In this document: piece by piece, positions 8,133-15,843 of the stretch
Position numbering within the stretch: position 1 is the stretch's first letter
Layout: each line of letters opens with the position of its first letter
NCBI GenBank assembly: GCA_002320035.1
Contig: DCJL01000021.1
Span: 83,726-109,892, forward strand
DNA from: Clostridiales bacterium UBA1701
GTDB taxonomy: Bacteria > Bacillota > Clostridia > Oscillospirales > Oscillospiraceae
DNA length: 26,167 nt
Reading direction: 5' to 3'
Position numbers and translations under genes: made by a program
Notes under the pieces: generated by a model
What the model was told of the DNA's origin: nothing
Databases searched by the model: none
What the model saw: the letters and a program-made list of their open reading frames with translations, nothing else

Positions 8133-9296
8133 TCAAAATACTTTAAAGTCACAGTAAGCGGGCAAATTCCCGCCCATAAGCGGTGTGACATATTCAAAGA
8201 ACTCATCCTGAATCCTGCCGCCGGATATCCATTCCAGCGGAAACTTCCTCTCAACGTTTGCAACCTCGGACAGCTTTACGGGGAACATTTCACTTTTATA
8301 CGCCCCCTGCCTGTCTGCCCTGATTGCCACCATAACGCCGCTGAGACCTGCATTTGCATAGTCAAAGGCGCTTCTGCCCACGCGGTAAGCCTCCTCCCGG
8401 TCAACCGGGGAGATGTACGGCATACTTGTCCGCCCCAGAAGCCCGGGTTTTTCCGCCCGGGATTTAATGTTCAGCCGGGCCATAACCTGCTTGCTTATAT
8501 ACGCCGCCGTTCCGCCGGGAACGCTGTGGCCAAAGCCATCAACGATTCCGGTATCTCCCAGCATTTTTCCATTCTGCGCTCTCAGGCCTTCGCTGACAGT
8601 GACCAGCAGCCCCTTCCCTTCTGCGTACATGTTCTCTATATCCGCAAGCATCTTATCCATGTCCACAGTTACCTCGGGGAGGTACACAAGCTGATTGCAG
8701 TTTGTGAGCCGGGAGGCCATTGCGCTGGCTGCGGTAATCCAGCCTGCGTTCCGGCCCATCAGCTCCATTACAACCACATGGATCGGCAGCGCCGCCGCAT
8801 CCAGCGCAAGCTCAGCAGAGGAAATCGCGGCATATCTTGCCGCACTTCCGTAGCCGGGAGAGTGATCGGTAATATTCAGGTCATTATCAATTGTTTTCGG
8901 GATGCCGATGACTCGAATATCCAGCCCTTCTTTCAGGGAAAGCTGGTTTATTTTGCTGCAGGTGTCCATAGAGTCGTTGCCGCCGTTATAAAAGAAAGCC
9001 CTTATGTCATTCTTTTTCAGGCAGTCCATAACCGCGGGGAAGTCTGCTTCTGACAGCTTTCTCCTGCATGAGCCGATTGCGGAAGCCGGCGTATTCATGA
9101 GAAGCGCAATCATTTTTTCCGGGGCATTGCTCAGCTCGATTAAATCATTTTTTAAAATTCCTTCGGCGCCGTAGCGGGCCGCAAAAATTTTGCCGACCTG
9201 CCCGGACTCCTTCGCGGCCCGGATAAGTCCGCAAAGGGAACTGTTTATGACCGCAGTAGGTCCCCCGCCGTGTGCCACTAAAATGTTATAGGCCAT
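8133..9296 (-). CDS. PPi-dependent-type phosphofructokinase (PFK-A family)
   Basis: A 387-residue PFK-A-family phosphotransferase. Motifs: GGGPTAVIN (10-18), YNGGNDSMDT (103-112), PKTIDND (133-139) with Asp137 as catalytic base, PGYGSAARYAA (147-157) and ELMGRNAGW (178-186). Asp108 in GGNDS, where ATP enzymes have Gly in GGDGS, and Lys134 in PKTIDND are the established markers of pyrophosphate as phosphoryl donor. In Clostridia such enzymes also phosphorylate sedoheptulose 7-phosphate, giving a bisphosphate that aldolase cleaves, which bypasses transaldolase; the aldolase gene is 10 bases upstream. The real start is the ATG at 9296, with GAGGGGGG ahead; the longer open frame upstream overlaps the aldolase gene and is not used. 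The sugar phosphate actually used here is not determined. Confidence 0.9.
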   Translation of the reverse strand: MAYNILVAHGGGPTAVINSSLCGLIRAAKESGQVGKIFAARYGAEGILKNDLIELSNAPEKMIALLMNTPASAIGSCRRKLSEADFPAVMDCLKKNDIRAFFYNGGNDSMDTCSKINQLSLKEGLDIRVIGIPKTIDNDLNITDHSPGYGSAARYAAISSAELALDAAALPIHVVVMELMGRNAGWITAASAMASRLTNCNQLVYLPEVTVDMDKMLADIENMYAEGKGLLVTVSEGLRAQNGKMLGDTGIVDGFGHSVPGGTAAYISKQVMARLNIKSRAEKPGLLGRTSMPYISPVDREEAYRVGRSAFDYANAGLSGVMVAIRADRQGAYKSEMFPVKLSEVANVERKFPLEWISGGRIQDEFFEYVTPLMGGNLPAYCDFKVF

Positions 9297-9306
9297 GACG
9301 CCCCCC

Positions 9307-10467
9307 TCATATTCCGGCCTTCCGGTATCTCTCCGCCATTTCGTCCAGAGAAACCGCCTCAACCAGCGGGGCCCTGCCGACGCTGCCAAAGTCAACGACA
9401 AGCGTGCCGACGCTTTCCTTTACTCCTTTTTCAACGCAGTCAATGATTTTTGCGACGCCGTCACTGCTTATCTCTCCGTACATAACGGTATCCATGATGG
9501 GCGTTAGAAATTCTCTGGGATCATAGGCGGCGGGCTTTGCTTCCAGGAGCTGATAAATTTCCCTGATGCTCTCGTCGCCGCGAAGCTGAGGATTGCAGTG
9601 GAACAGCTCTCTCAGGTTGCGGGTGACGGCAAGCCGGATGTCGGTATCAACGTTTATCTTGGAGATTCCCAGCTTGGAAACCTCAATAAGCTGTTGTTTC
9701 GGAATCCCGTAAGCATTTTCAATTTTTCCGCCCAGGCCGTTGATTTCATCAACGATGTACCGGGGGACAGTGGATGAGCCATGGCTTACAAGGGCGCAGA
9801 AAAGGCCCTCGTGGCGCAGACACTCTTTGGTGGCAATTGCGATCTCTTTGCGGATCTTGGCATTTTTGCCTTTGTTTGCCCCGTGTTTTGTGCCGTAGCT
9901 TATGGCCAGCGCGTCAACCCCGGTCTGCCTCACAAAGCGAACCGCGTCCAGGGGGTTGGTATAGGTGGAATTATCGGAAAACACATGGTCTTCAACGCCG
10001 GCAAGCACACCCAGCTCACCCTCCACGGTAACGCCTTTGCTGTGGGCATATTTTACCACCTCTCGGGTAAGCTCCACATTTTCTTCAAAGGGGTAGGCAG
10101 AACCGTCGATCATAACGCTGGTATATCCGCCCTCGATTGCCGCTGCGCAGGACGCAAAGGACTTGCCGTGATCCAAGTGCAGCGCAATGGGGATGGGGCT
10201 GTTTTCGGCAAACTTTTTCACTGCCCTTGCTATATTATTTGCCCCGATTTTCTTATCTTCCAGCGTGCCGTTCATAAAGTCTTTTCTGCCGCCCATAAAC
10301 GCGTTTGCCAGATCCGCGCCTTGAATAATCGCCGCGGAGCGGAACATTTCATGGGTTTCGATCACCGCCTTGGCCTGAGCCACAGCGTTTACATTGAACG
10401 CGCCCTGCGCGAAATTGTATTTCTCTGCTGCCTCCAGAATTGCTCTCATGGGAACAAGGGACATCAT
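9307..10467 (-). CDS. Class II (zinc) fructose-bisphosphate-type aldolase
   Basis: A 386-residue class II ketose-bisphosphate aldolase. Visible: catalytic Asp99 and zinc ligand His100 (LHLDHGKS), EGELG (149-153), YGTKHG with zinc ligand His195, SHGSS with zinc ligand His229, and INVDTDIR (271-278), which binds the second phosphate. It is longer than typical 285-310-residue forms, with an extended stretch between SHGSS and INVDTD and a long C-terminal region. It should cleave a ketose bisphosphate to DHAP plus an aldehyde. Start: AAGGAG (10473-10478 on the complement) lies 5 bases before the ATG at 10467; the upstream in-frame GTG overlaps that Shine-Dalgarno and is rejected. It lies just before the phosphofructokinase gene, so kinase and aldolase likely act in series. 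Confidence 0.9.
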   Translation of the reverse strand: MMSLVPMRAILEAAEKYNFAQGAFNVNAVAQAKAVIETHEMFRSAAIIQGADLANAFMGGRKDFMNGTLEDKKIGANNIARAVKKFAENSPIPIALHLDHGKSFASCAAAIEGGYTSVMIDGSAYPFEENVELTREVVKYAHSKGVTVEGELGVLAGVEDHVFSDNSTYTNPLDAVRFVRQTGVDALAISYGTKHGANKGKNAKIRKEIAIATKECLRHEGLFCALVSHGSSTVPRYIVDEINGLGGKIENAYGIPKQQLIEVSKLGISKINVDTDIRLAVTRNLRELFHCNPQLRGDESIREIYQLLEAKPAAYDPREFLTPIMDTVMYGEISSDGVAKIIDCVEKGVKESVGTLVVDFGSVGRAPLVEAVSLDEMAERYRKAGI

Positions 10468-10507
10468 TTTCACTCCTTCATATTCTGCGGCTGTGGACTG
10501 AACAGCT

Positions 10508-11239
10508 CTAGCCGCTGACGCATATTACAAGACCCATAAGGATAATGTAAACATAGCTCACGCGGCGCAGAATTTCAGCATTGATTTTTTTTAGAACGGA
10601 AATACCAAGCGCTGTTGAAGCCAAAGCGCCGAGCACCATTATGCCGCTGCCAATATAGGCCGAGACGGAGAAATTTCCGTACCATATATGTATGATTACG
10701 GCCGCAATCGCAGCGGGGACAAAACTGAGGTTCATATTTGCCGCATATGCCTTTGGGTCATCGCCGTACCTTGCCTGGCAAAAAATGGAGGCAAAGGGTC
10801 CGGACACATTAAAGACGCCTCCAAAGAGCCCGCCCAGGCCGGAGATTATCGCTGCCTGCAAGGGCGTTCCCTTTATTTTCATAGCCTTCACATTCATTAG
10901 CTGCATCGCCGAGTAGAAAACAAGGAAGCCTCCCAACGCGATACGCAGAAAAGCAGACTGAAGGTGCATCAGAAGGATAATTCCAAGTATTTTTCCCAGA
11001 AGATGCGTTAACGCCGGCACAATGATATTGGGCCAATCAATGTATTTTCTCAGAGAAACGCTCACCTGCAGCACCAAGGCCAGCAGGGCGGCAGAAACAA
11101 TTGCCGCCGCATTGTTATACGGAAGAAACAGCGTGAGCGCCGCCATGGAAATCATTCCAAAGCCCATACCAAGGGAACCGTGAATGAAGCCGGACAACAG
11201 CGCCGCCCCCAAACAGACGGCTATTACCTTATAATCCAT
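10508..11239 (-). CDS. TauE/SafE-family membrane transporter
   Basis: A 243-residue, very hydrophobic protein with about seven to eight membrane segments and the internal duplication of TauE/SafE proteins: an N-terminal GSLGMGFGMISMAALTLFLP half and a second half containing GLGGLFGGVFNVSGPF. Members are linked to export of sulfite, sulfoacetate or other sulfonates, and some to uptake of organic acids. Inside this catabolic operon it would most simply export an anionic end product. ATG at 11239 with GAGG ahead. The gene lies between the transaldolase-like gene (61 bases upstream) and the aldolase gene. The direction of transport and the substrate are inferred. Confidence 0.85.
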   Translation of the reverse strand: MDYKVIAVCLGAALLSGFIHGSLGMGFGMISMAALTLFLPYNNAAAIVSAALLALVLQVSVSLRKYIDWPNIIVPALTHLLGKILGIILLMHLQSAFLRIALGGFLVFYSAMQLMNVKAMKIKGTPLQAAIISGLGGLFGGVFNVSGPFASIFCQARYGDDPKAYAANMNLSFVPAAIAAVIIHIWYGNFSVSAYIGSGIMVLGALASTALGISVLKKINAEILRRVSYVYIILMGLVICVSG

Positions 11240-11299
11240 CGGCTAACCTCATTTGTATTTTCCCGGCAGAGATGGCACTCTCCTGCCGAAACGCCCGTC

Positions 11300-12622
11300 T
11301 TACTTCGCTCCGTTTGCCGCGTTCATAAAGCGGCGGTGGAACTGCAGGACAACGGCGTTGGAGGTAAACTGCGCCAGCAACTCAGGTCCCGCCGTAATAA
11401 CCACACGCTTTGTCATGTCCGCATACTCGGGGGACATAAGCAGTCTGTCGATATAGGGATAGTAATTTTCTCCCTGCATATTGCAGATGATAAGGCGGGA
11501 ATCGGGGAGATTCGCCTGTCTCAACACGTTCAGGTTGTGGCGGATACCGTCCAGCCCGTCGGCAGCGGGGTTCTCAAGGAAGCCTCTGTACCTCAGAATA
11601 TCCCTTGCGCGGGTGTAGGCGGCAAATCTGTCACCGTTGATTTCCCCTGCGGACAGGTAGTCATTCTCCACCATGTATTTCTGGAGCTGCTCGATAAACA
11701 GGGGGTCTCCGGTTTCCTCATAGGCCTTCATCATTCCCGCCATCTGCATGCTCTGAGAATGCCTGAACATGATAAAGCTGTTGATAAAGTAGGGCCTTGC
11801 CTGCAGCGCCAGGGCAGTCTGGTAAGGCTCGAACATAAGGGTAAAGTTCACTCTGTATCCATGCTCCTTGAGCATCAGAGCCAGATTATGCCCCCTGTAA
11901 AAGTCCCTGGTCTCTCCCTGATTGTATCTCAGGGAAAAGCGCTTGTCGCCGGTCATGAGCTGAGACACGTTATCCGCATTTACAGGGCCGGTATGGGGAA
12001 CCTTTATAACAACCCGGTACTCGGAGAGCAGCTCTTTGAATCTGGCCGCCTCCTCCAGGATTTCACTCTCGGATGAGCCGAAGGGGTCGTTCAGCTCTAC
12101 GCTGATATCGCAGCCGGGGCCGAGAATCTCTCCGATATCCTTCAAAACCTCATCCCGGGTCTTGTATTTTCCACCGATATTGGCGCCGGGATTATTAATA
12201 AACTGATTGTAAATGATTGCGGGGTTGCAGGTCAGGTTGGAAATAAGGTTCTTCATCGGCTCAATCTCGTAGGGGTTGGCCGAGTCTGCGCTGAAAAGGA
12301 CGTTCTGAGGACGCAACACACCGTTCTTGTCGTAGGATATATCCCTTACCAAATCGGCGCAGACCAGACCGTCATTTACCAGGTTGTACTCCACCCGGAA
12401 GCCCGCGGGAGTCTCTCCGGGCGCAACCTTGAAATAATCAATGACCTTCCTGAAATTATCGGTAACGCCCAGCGCGGCGTTTCTCAGCTTTAGTTCTTCG
12501 TACAGTTCCCGGTCCAAACGATGGTCAAAAATGCGCTGGACATAGCCGGCATCCTCGCTTACGACGGGGAGCTTGTTTTCGCCGCCGAACAGGGAAGATA
12601 CGGTATAATTAACTTTTCCCAT
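11300..12622 (-). CDS. Enlarged transaldolase-like protein
   Basis: A 440-residue protein that I read as a divergent transaldolase-family barrel. Matches to the family: FSADSAN with Asp113, LTCNPAIIYNQF with Asn133, DISVELND with Glu176, YRVVIKVPHTG with Lys207 as candidate Schiff-base lysine, VNFTLMFEPYQ (258-268) resembling the family's NVTLxFSxxQA, and NSFIMFR with Arg287 where VSPFVGR is expected. It carries about 105 extra N-terminal residues and about 150 extra C-terminal residues beyond the core, so it is far larger than bacterial transaldolases (about 215-330). It would transfer a dihydroxyacetone unit between sugar phosphates, or act as a plain aldolase. Start: GGAGG at 12633-12637 favours the ATG at 12622 over the one at 12640, which overlaps it. 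Its position after transketolase fits a sugar-rearranging role. Family assignment is by motif only. Confidence 0.7.
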   Translation of the reverse strand: MGKVNYTVSSLFGGENKLPVVSEDAGYVQRIFDHRLDRELYEELKLRNAALGVTDNFRKVIDYFKVAPGETPAGFRVEYNLVNDGLVCADLVRDISYDKNGVLRPQNVLFSADSANPYEIEPMKNLISNLTCNPAIIYNQFINNPGANIGGKYKTRDEVLKDIGEILGPGCDISVELNDPFGSSESEILEEAARFKELLSEYRVVIKVPHTGPVNADNVSQLMTGDKRFSLRYNQGETRDFYRGHNLALMLKEHGYRVNFTLMFEPYQTALALQARPYFINSFIMFRHSQSMQMAGMMKAYEETGDPLFIEQLQKYMVENDYLSAGEINGDRFAAYTRARDILRYRGFLENPAADGLDGIRHNLNVLRQANLPDSRLIICNMQGENYYPYIDRLLMSPEYADMTKRVVITAGPELLAQFTSNAVVLQFHRRFMNAANGAK

Positions 12623-12681
12623 ATTGCATTGCACCTCCATGCATAGTTTTCCGCTTTTCTCTCCCGCCCTCAGGAGGATAA

Positions 12682-13647
12682 TTATTTCCTTGCCATGACC
12701 TTCTGCACCGCGGCAACGATGTCTCCCGCAGTCAGTCCAAAACGCTGCTTAAGGACCTCCGTGCTCGCAACCTCGCCAAACAGATCCTTTACGCCTACCA
12801 TTTCCACAGGGGCCGGCATATGGGCCGCCAGAACTTCCGCGACAGCGCCGCCGAGGCCGCCAATGATATTGTGGTTTTCCGCGGTAACGATGGCGCCGGT
12901 ATCCTTTGCGGCGCTTACGACCGCCTCCACATCTATGGGCTTTATGGTAAACATATCCAGCACACGGGCCTGAATTCCCATTTTTTCCAGCTGCTTTGCA
13001 GCATTAACCGCCTCGATGACCTCGCGGCCTGCCGCAATGATGGTCACATCGCCGCCGTCACGGAGCATGGCGGCCCTGCCAAGCTCAAAGCTGGAGCCTT
13101 CTTCGTAGATTTCTTCCGTCTGAACCCGGCACAGGCGAATGTATGTCATTCCGTAGCTGTGCACAATCTGCGGCAGGAGATTTTTCAGCATAACAGGATC
13201 TGTCGGCTCCACAATGGTCATCTCCGGGACAACCCGCATCATGGCCACATCTTCAAACGCCATGTGCGTGCCGCCGTTGAGACCTGCACAGACGCCGGGG
13301 TCGCTGCCGATCATTTTCACATTTCTTTTCGCATAGGCGCCGCTCATAAAGACCTGATCCATCACGCGCCTTGACGCAAAACAGGCAAAAGTGTGGGTGA
13401 AGGGGATAAAGCCTTCAGCAGACAGGCCGCATGCCACACCGATCATATTGCTCTCGGCTATACCGCAGTCGAAGATGTTCTCCGGGTATTTTTTCAGGTA
13501 GGGAAGTATCCCGATGGGCCGCATCAGGTCTGCATCGGTTATCATGATCGGCTCGCCCCCCTCTATCATTTCAATCAGGGACGCCGCGTATAGCTCGCGC
13601 ATTTCCAGCTTGCTTAATGAATTATCCTTTAACACCTTAATATTCAT
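12682..13647 (-). CDS. Transketolase, C-terminal subunit
   Basis: A 321-residue protein corresponding to the pyrimidine-binding and C-terminal domains of transketolase. Glu65 in CGIAESNMIG should activate the thiamine diphosphate; THTFACFASRRVMDQV (84-99) and GGTHMAFEDVA (125-135, His128) are the donor-site region, the latter close to the usual GPTHQPxEDxA; TIVEPTD (144-150) follows. It needs the N-terminal subunit encoded 24 bases upstream to form an active enzyme. Split transketolases are common in Firmicutes and archaea; the two-subunit SqwG/SqwH enzyme of the sulfo-transketolase pathway is one specialised case. Reaction: transfer of a two-carbon ketol unit between sugar phosphates in the cytoplasm. 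The acceptor and donor cannot be read from the sequence. Confidence 0.92.
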   Translation of the reverse strand: MNIKVLKDNSLSKLEMRELYAASLIEMIEGGEPIMITDADLMRPIGILPYLKKYPENIFDCGIAESNMIGVACGLSAEGFIPFTHTFACFASRRVMDQVFMSGAYAKRNVKMIGSDPGVCAGLNGGTHMAFEDVAMMRVVPEMTIVEPTDPVMLKNLLPQIVHSYGMTYIRLCRVQTEEIYEEGSSFELGRAAMLRDGGDVTIIAAGREVIEAVNAAKQLEKMGIQARVLDMFTIKPIDVEAVVSAAKDTGAIVTAENHNIIGGLGGAVAEVLAAHMPAPVEMVGVKDLFGEVASTEVLKQRFGLTAGDIVAAVQKVMARK

Positions 13648-13671
13648 AGCATGGTTTCCTTTCCATGTGGC

Positions 13672-14511
13672 TCAAAGCGATTCCTTATATGCCTTCAGTT
13701 CAGCAATGGCCCTGTCTGCGTTTTCCGCAGAAACCGCCATATTGTGATTGAACACATCCTCGGCAAAACAGCAGCCCTTGCCCTTCTTGGTGTTCAGGAT
13801 AATCATTGAGGGCTTATCCTTCACGCTCTTTGCCAGGCTGATTGCATCCATAATCTGCTCCACGTCGTTCCCGTCCTGAACTTCAGCAACATGCCAGCCA
13901 AAAGCGGAGAATTTTCCTCCTATATCCACAAGGCCGGCCACTTCCTCAACAGTGCCGCAAATTTGCAGCTTGTTATAGTCAACAAAGCCGATCAGATTTG
14001 TTAGCTTCTTCGCCGGGGCAAACATTGCGCACTCCCAGACCTGCCCTTCCTCGCATTCGCCGTCGCCCAGAAGCACATAAACATAGTTGTTCAGCTTTTT
14101 TGCCCTGCATCCAACTGCGATTCCCAGCGCAGAGGAAAAGCCCTGCCCCAGCGAGCCGGTGGTCATATCCACTCCCGGCGTTTTGTTCATGTCGGTATGG
14201 CTGGGAAGCCTGGTGCCGGGGCGGTTCAGGGTCAGCAGCTCCTCATAGTCAAAATATCCCTTTAAAGCAAGCGCGGAATACATTGCCGGCCCTGCATGAC
14301 CCTTTGACAGGATAAAGCGGTCACGCCCTTCCCACCTGGGGTTGCCGGGGTCGATATTCATTACCCCGCCGTAAAGGCAGGCAATCACATCGCATATGGA
14401 CATTGAGCCGCCCACATGACCAATTCCGATTGCCTTGAGCTGCTCCAGTGTTGCAATCCTGATATCTGCCGCAAACAGCTTTAATTCCCGGATTTTTTCT
14501 TTCGATACCAT
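13672..14511 (-). CDS. Transketolase, N-terminal (thiamine diphosphate-binding) subunit
   Basis: A 279-residue protein equivalent to the N-terminal domain of transketolase. Visible: IGHVGGS with His32, SKGHAGP with His72, TTGSLGQGFSSALG (117-130), and the thiamine diphosphate/Mg2+ motif LLGDGECEEGQVWE beginning near residue 147 and ending at the N of VDYNKLQ (about 180). Length and motif order match stand-alone N-terminal subunits. The partner subunit is the next gene. The gene lies 39 bases downstream of the RpiB-like isomerase gene, so isomerase and transketolase are probably made together, as expected for enzymes that feed each other aldose and ketose. Confidence 0.93.
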   Translation of the reverse strand: MVSKEKIRELKLFAADIRIATLEQLKAIGIGHVGGSMSICDVIACLYGGVMNIDPGNPRWEGRDRFILSKGHAGPAMYSALALKGYFDYEELLTLNRPGTRLPSHTDMNKTPGVDMTTGSLGQGFSSALGIAVGCRAKKLNNYVYVLLGDGECEEGQVWECAMFAPAKKLTNLIGFVDYNKLQICGTVEEVAGLVDIGGKFSAFGWHVAEVQDGNDVEQIMDAISLAKSVKDKPSMIILNTKKGKGCCFAEDVFNHNMAVSAENADRAIAELKAYKESL

Positions 14512-14550
14512 GTTTTTTACCCGCCTTCCTATGCGCTAATATTCACAGGC

Positions 14551-15024
14551 TTATTTGAAGTTTTCTTCTTCTATTCCATTCAGGGCAGTTTTCTGGGAAT
14601 TCAGGAAATCAACACGCCATTGAGGGAAATCCTGCACAAATTCCGTGTTCAGAAAAGTGTCCGCGATCTCGCAGGCCATGGTCGGGCCTACAATAAATCC
14701 GCCCATACAGAGAACATTTGCGTCGTTTATTTTCCGGCAGTACGCCGCGGCGTACTGGCTCTCAACAACCGCCGCATATACGCCTTTATATTTGTTTGCC
14801 GTTATTGCCATCCCCATGCCGGTGCCGCAAAGGAGAATGGCCCGCTTTGCTTCGCCGGAGGAAATCTGCCGTCCCGCAATCGATGCGATTTTCGTAAATG
14901 CAACAGGCGCATCCATGGAAAGCGTACCAATATCTTCAAATTCAAGATTCTGGCTTCTGAGGTGATCTGCAATGGCTTCCTTTACCGCAAATCCGCCTTT
15001 ATCCGCGCCGATCAATAGTTTCAT
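14551..15024 (-). CDS. RpiB/LacAB-family isomerase with altered active site
   Basis: A 157-residue RpiB-family sugar-phosphate isomerase. The catalytic cysteine and its loop are kept (LLCGTGMGMAITANK, equivalent to Cys66/Thr68 of E. coli RpiB). However, His99, which opens the furanose ring, is Ile here (CRKINDANVL instead of SRxHNDxNVL). His10 is Lys (GADKGGF), the DYP motif is VAF, and the C-terminal GGRHxxRV has become QDFPQWRV, so the Arg133/His134 positions are Phe/Pro while Arg137 remains; Arg110 also appears as Phe. The enzyme should therefore still shuttle a proton between C1 and C2, but on a substrate that needs no ring opening and has a different anionic end. Start: ATG at 15024; the longer frame upstream has no support. 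Ribose-5-phosphate isomerase remains possible but unlikely. Confidence 0.85.
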   Translation of the reverse strand: MKLLIGADKGGFAVKEAIADHLRSQNLEFEDIGTLSMDAPVAFTKIASIAGRQISSGEAKRAILLCGTGMGMAITANKYKGVYAAVVESQYAAAYCRKINDANVLCMGGFIVGPTMACEIADTFLNTEFVQDFPQWRVDFLNSQKTALNGIEEENFK

Positions 15025-15075
15025 GCCCGTTCTTCCCCGTCCCTCTGTTCTTAAAGTCAAGCGATGTTTTACCCA

Positions 15076-15831
15076 TTACCACCACTTAATCTGGTCGGTA
15101 ACATAATTGCGCAGTTTGATAAACTCGGGGGCGGTAACATCTCTGGGCCTGGGGAGGTCAATCTTAACCTCCTCCTTGATTTTTGCCGGCTTGTTGGTAA
15201 GAATCAGGACCCTCTCCGCGAGATATACGGCTTCCTCGATGTTGTGGGTAATGAAAATGACCGTCGTACCCGTTTCCTTCCAGAGTCTGATCACCTCGTC
15301 CTCCAGGTAGAAACGCAGCTTTATATCCATCTGGCCGTAAGGCTCGTCCATCAAAAGCAGGTCGGGCTGCATCGCAAATGCGCGGCCGATGATAATTCTC
15401 TGTGCGGTAGAAACGGAAAGCTGATGCGGATATTTGTCCCGGAATTCCTCAAGCCCGAGGAGGCTTATCATATTTTCAACACGCCGGTCGATTTCGTCCT
15501 TGGGCAGCTTTTTGATTTCCATGCCAAAACGCAGATTCTGCTCGACCGTGAGCCAGGGCATGGAGGAAGGCTCCTGGAAAACGACAGCCAGATTGTGCTT
15601 CTTGGGATCTGCGGGCTCGTTGTCAATATAAAGCTGGCCTTTGGTAGGCATATAGATTCTGGTAAGAAGGTTCAGGAAGGTTGTTTTCCCGCAGCCGGTT
15701 GGCCCGACCACACACAGGAACTCGCCCTTTTTGATATTAAACGAAACATCGTCAAGCACATGAAGATTACCAAAATACTTGGTAAGATGTTCCACCCGAA
15801 CTTTGTATTCTTGCTTTTCCATGTTTTCCAT
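15076..15831 (-). CDS. NitT/TauT-type ABC transporter ATPase A (degenerate signature motif)
   Basis: A 251-residue ABC ATPase of the nitrate/sulfonate/taurine importer group. Walker A GPTGCGKT (43-50), Q-loop VVFQEPSSMPW (83-93), Walker B LLLMDEP (158-164) and the switch His196 (FITHNIEEA) are intact. The ABC signature, normally LSGGxxQR, reads LSVSTAQR (138-145), so both glycines of LSGG are lost. A second ATPase gene lies 12 bases upstream and carries the complementary changes, so the two probably form an asymmetric heterodimer. ATG at 15831 with GGGAGG 6 bases ahead. It energises import of the ligand bound by the lipoprotein encoded at the head of the operon. Confidence 0.92.
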   Translation of the reverse strand: MENMEKQEYKVRVEHLTKYFGNLHVLDDVSFNIKKGEFLCVVGPTGCGKTTFLNLLTRIYMPTKGQLYIDNEPADPKKHNLAVVFQEPSSMPWLTVEQNLRFGMEIKKLPKDEIDRRVENMISLLGLEEFRDKYPHQLSVSTAQRIIIGRAFAMQPDLLLMDEPYGQMDIKLRFYLEDEVIRLWKETGTTVIFITHNIEEAVYLAERVLILTNKPAKIKEEVKIDLPRPRDVTAPEFIKLRNYVTDQIKWW

Positions 15832-15843
15832 TACTGCCTCCCG

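Noticed and set aside
9297..9401. N-terminal extension of the phosphofructokinase frame
   Set aside because: It overlaps the end of the aldolase gene; the family N-terminus and a good Shine-Dalgarno support the ATG at 9296.
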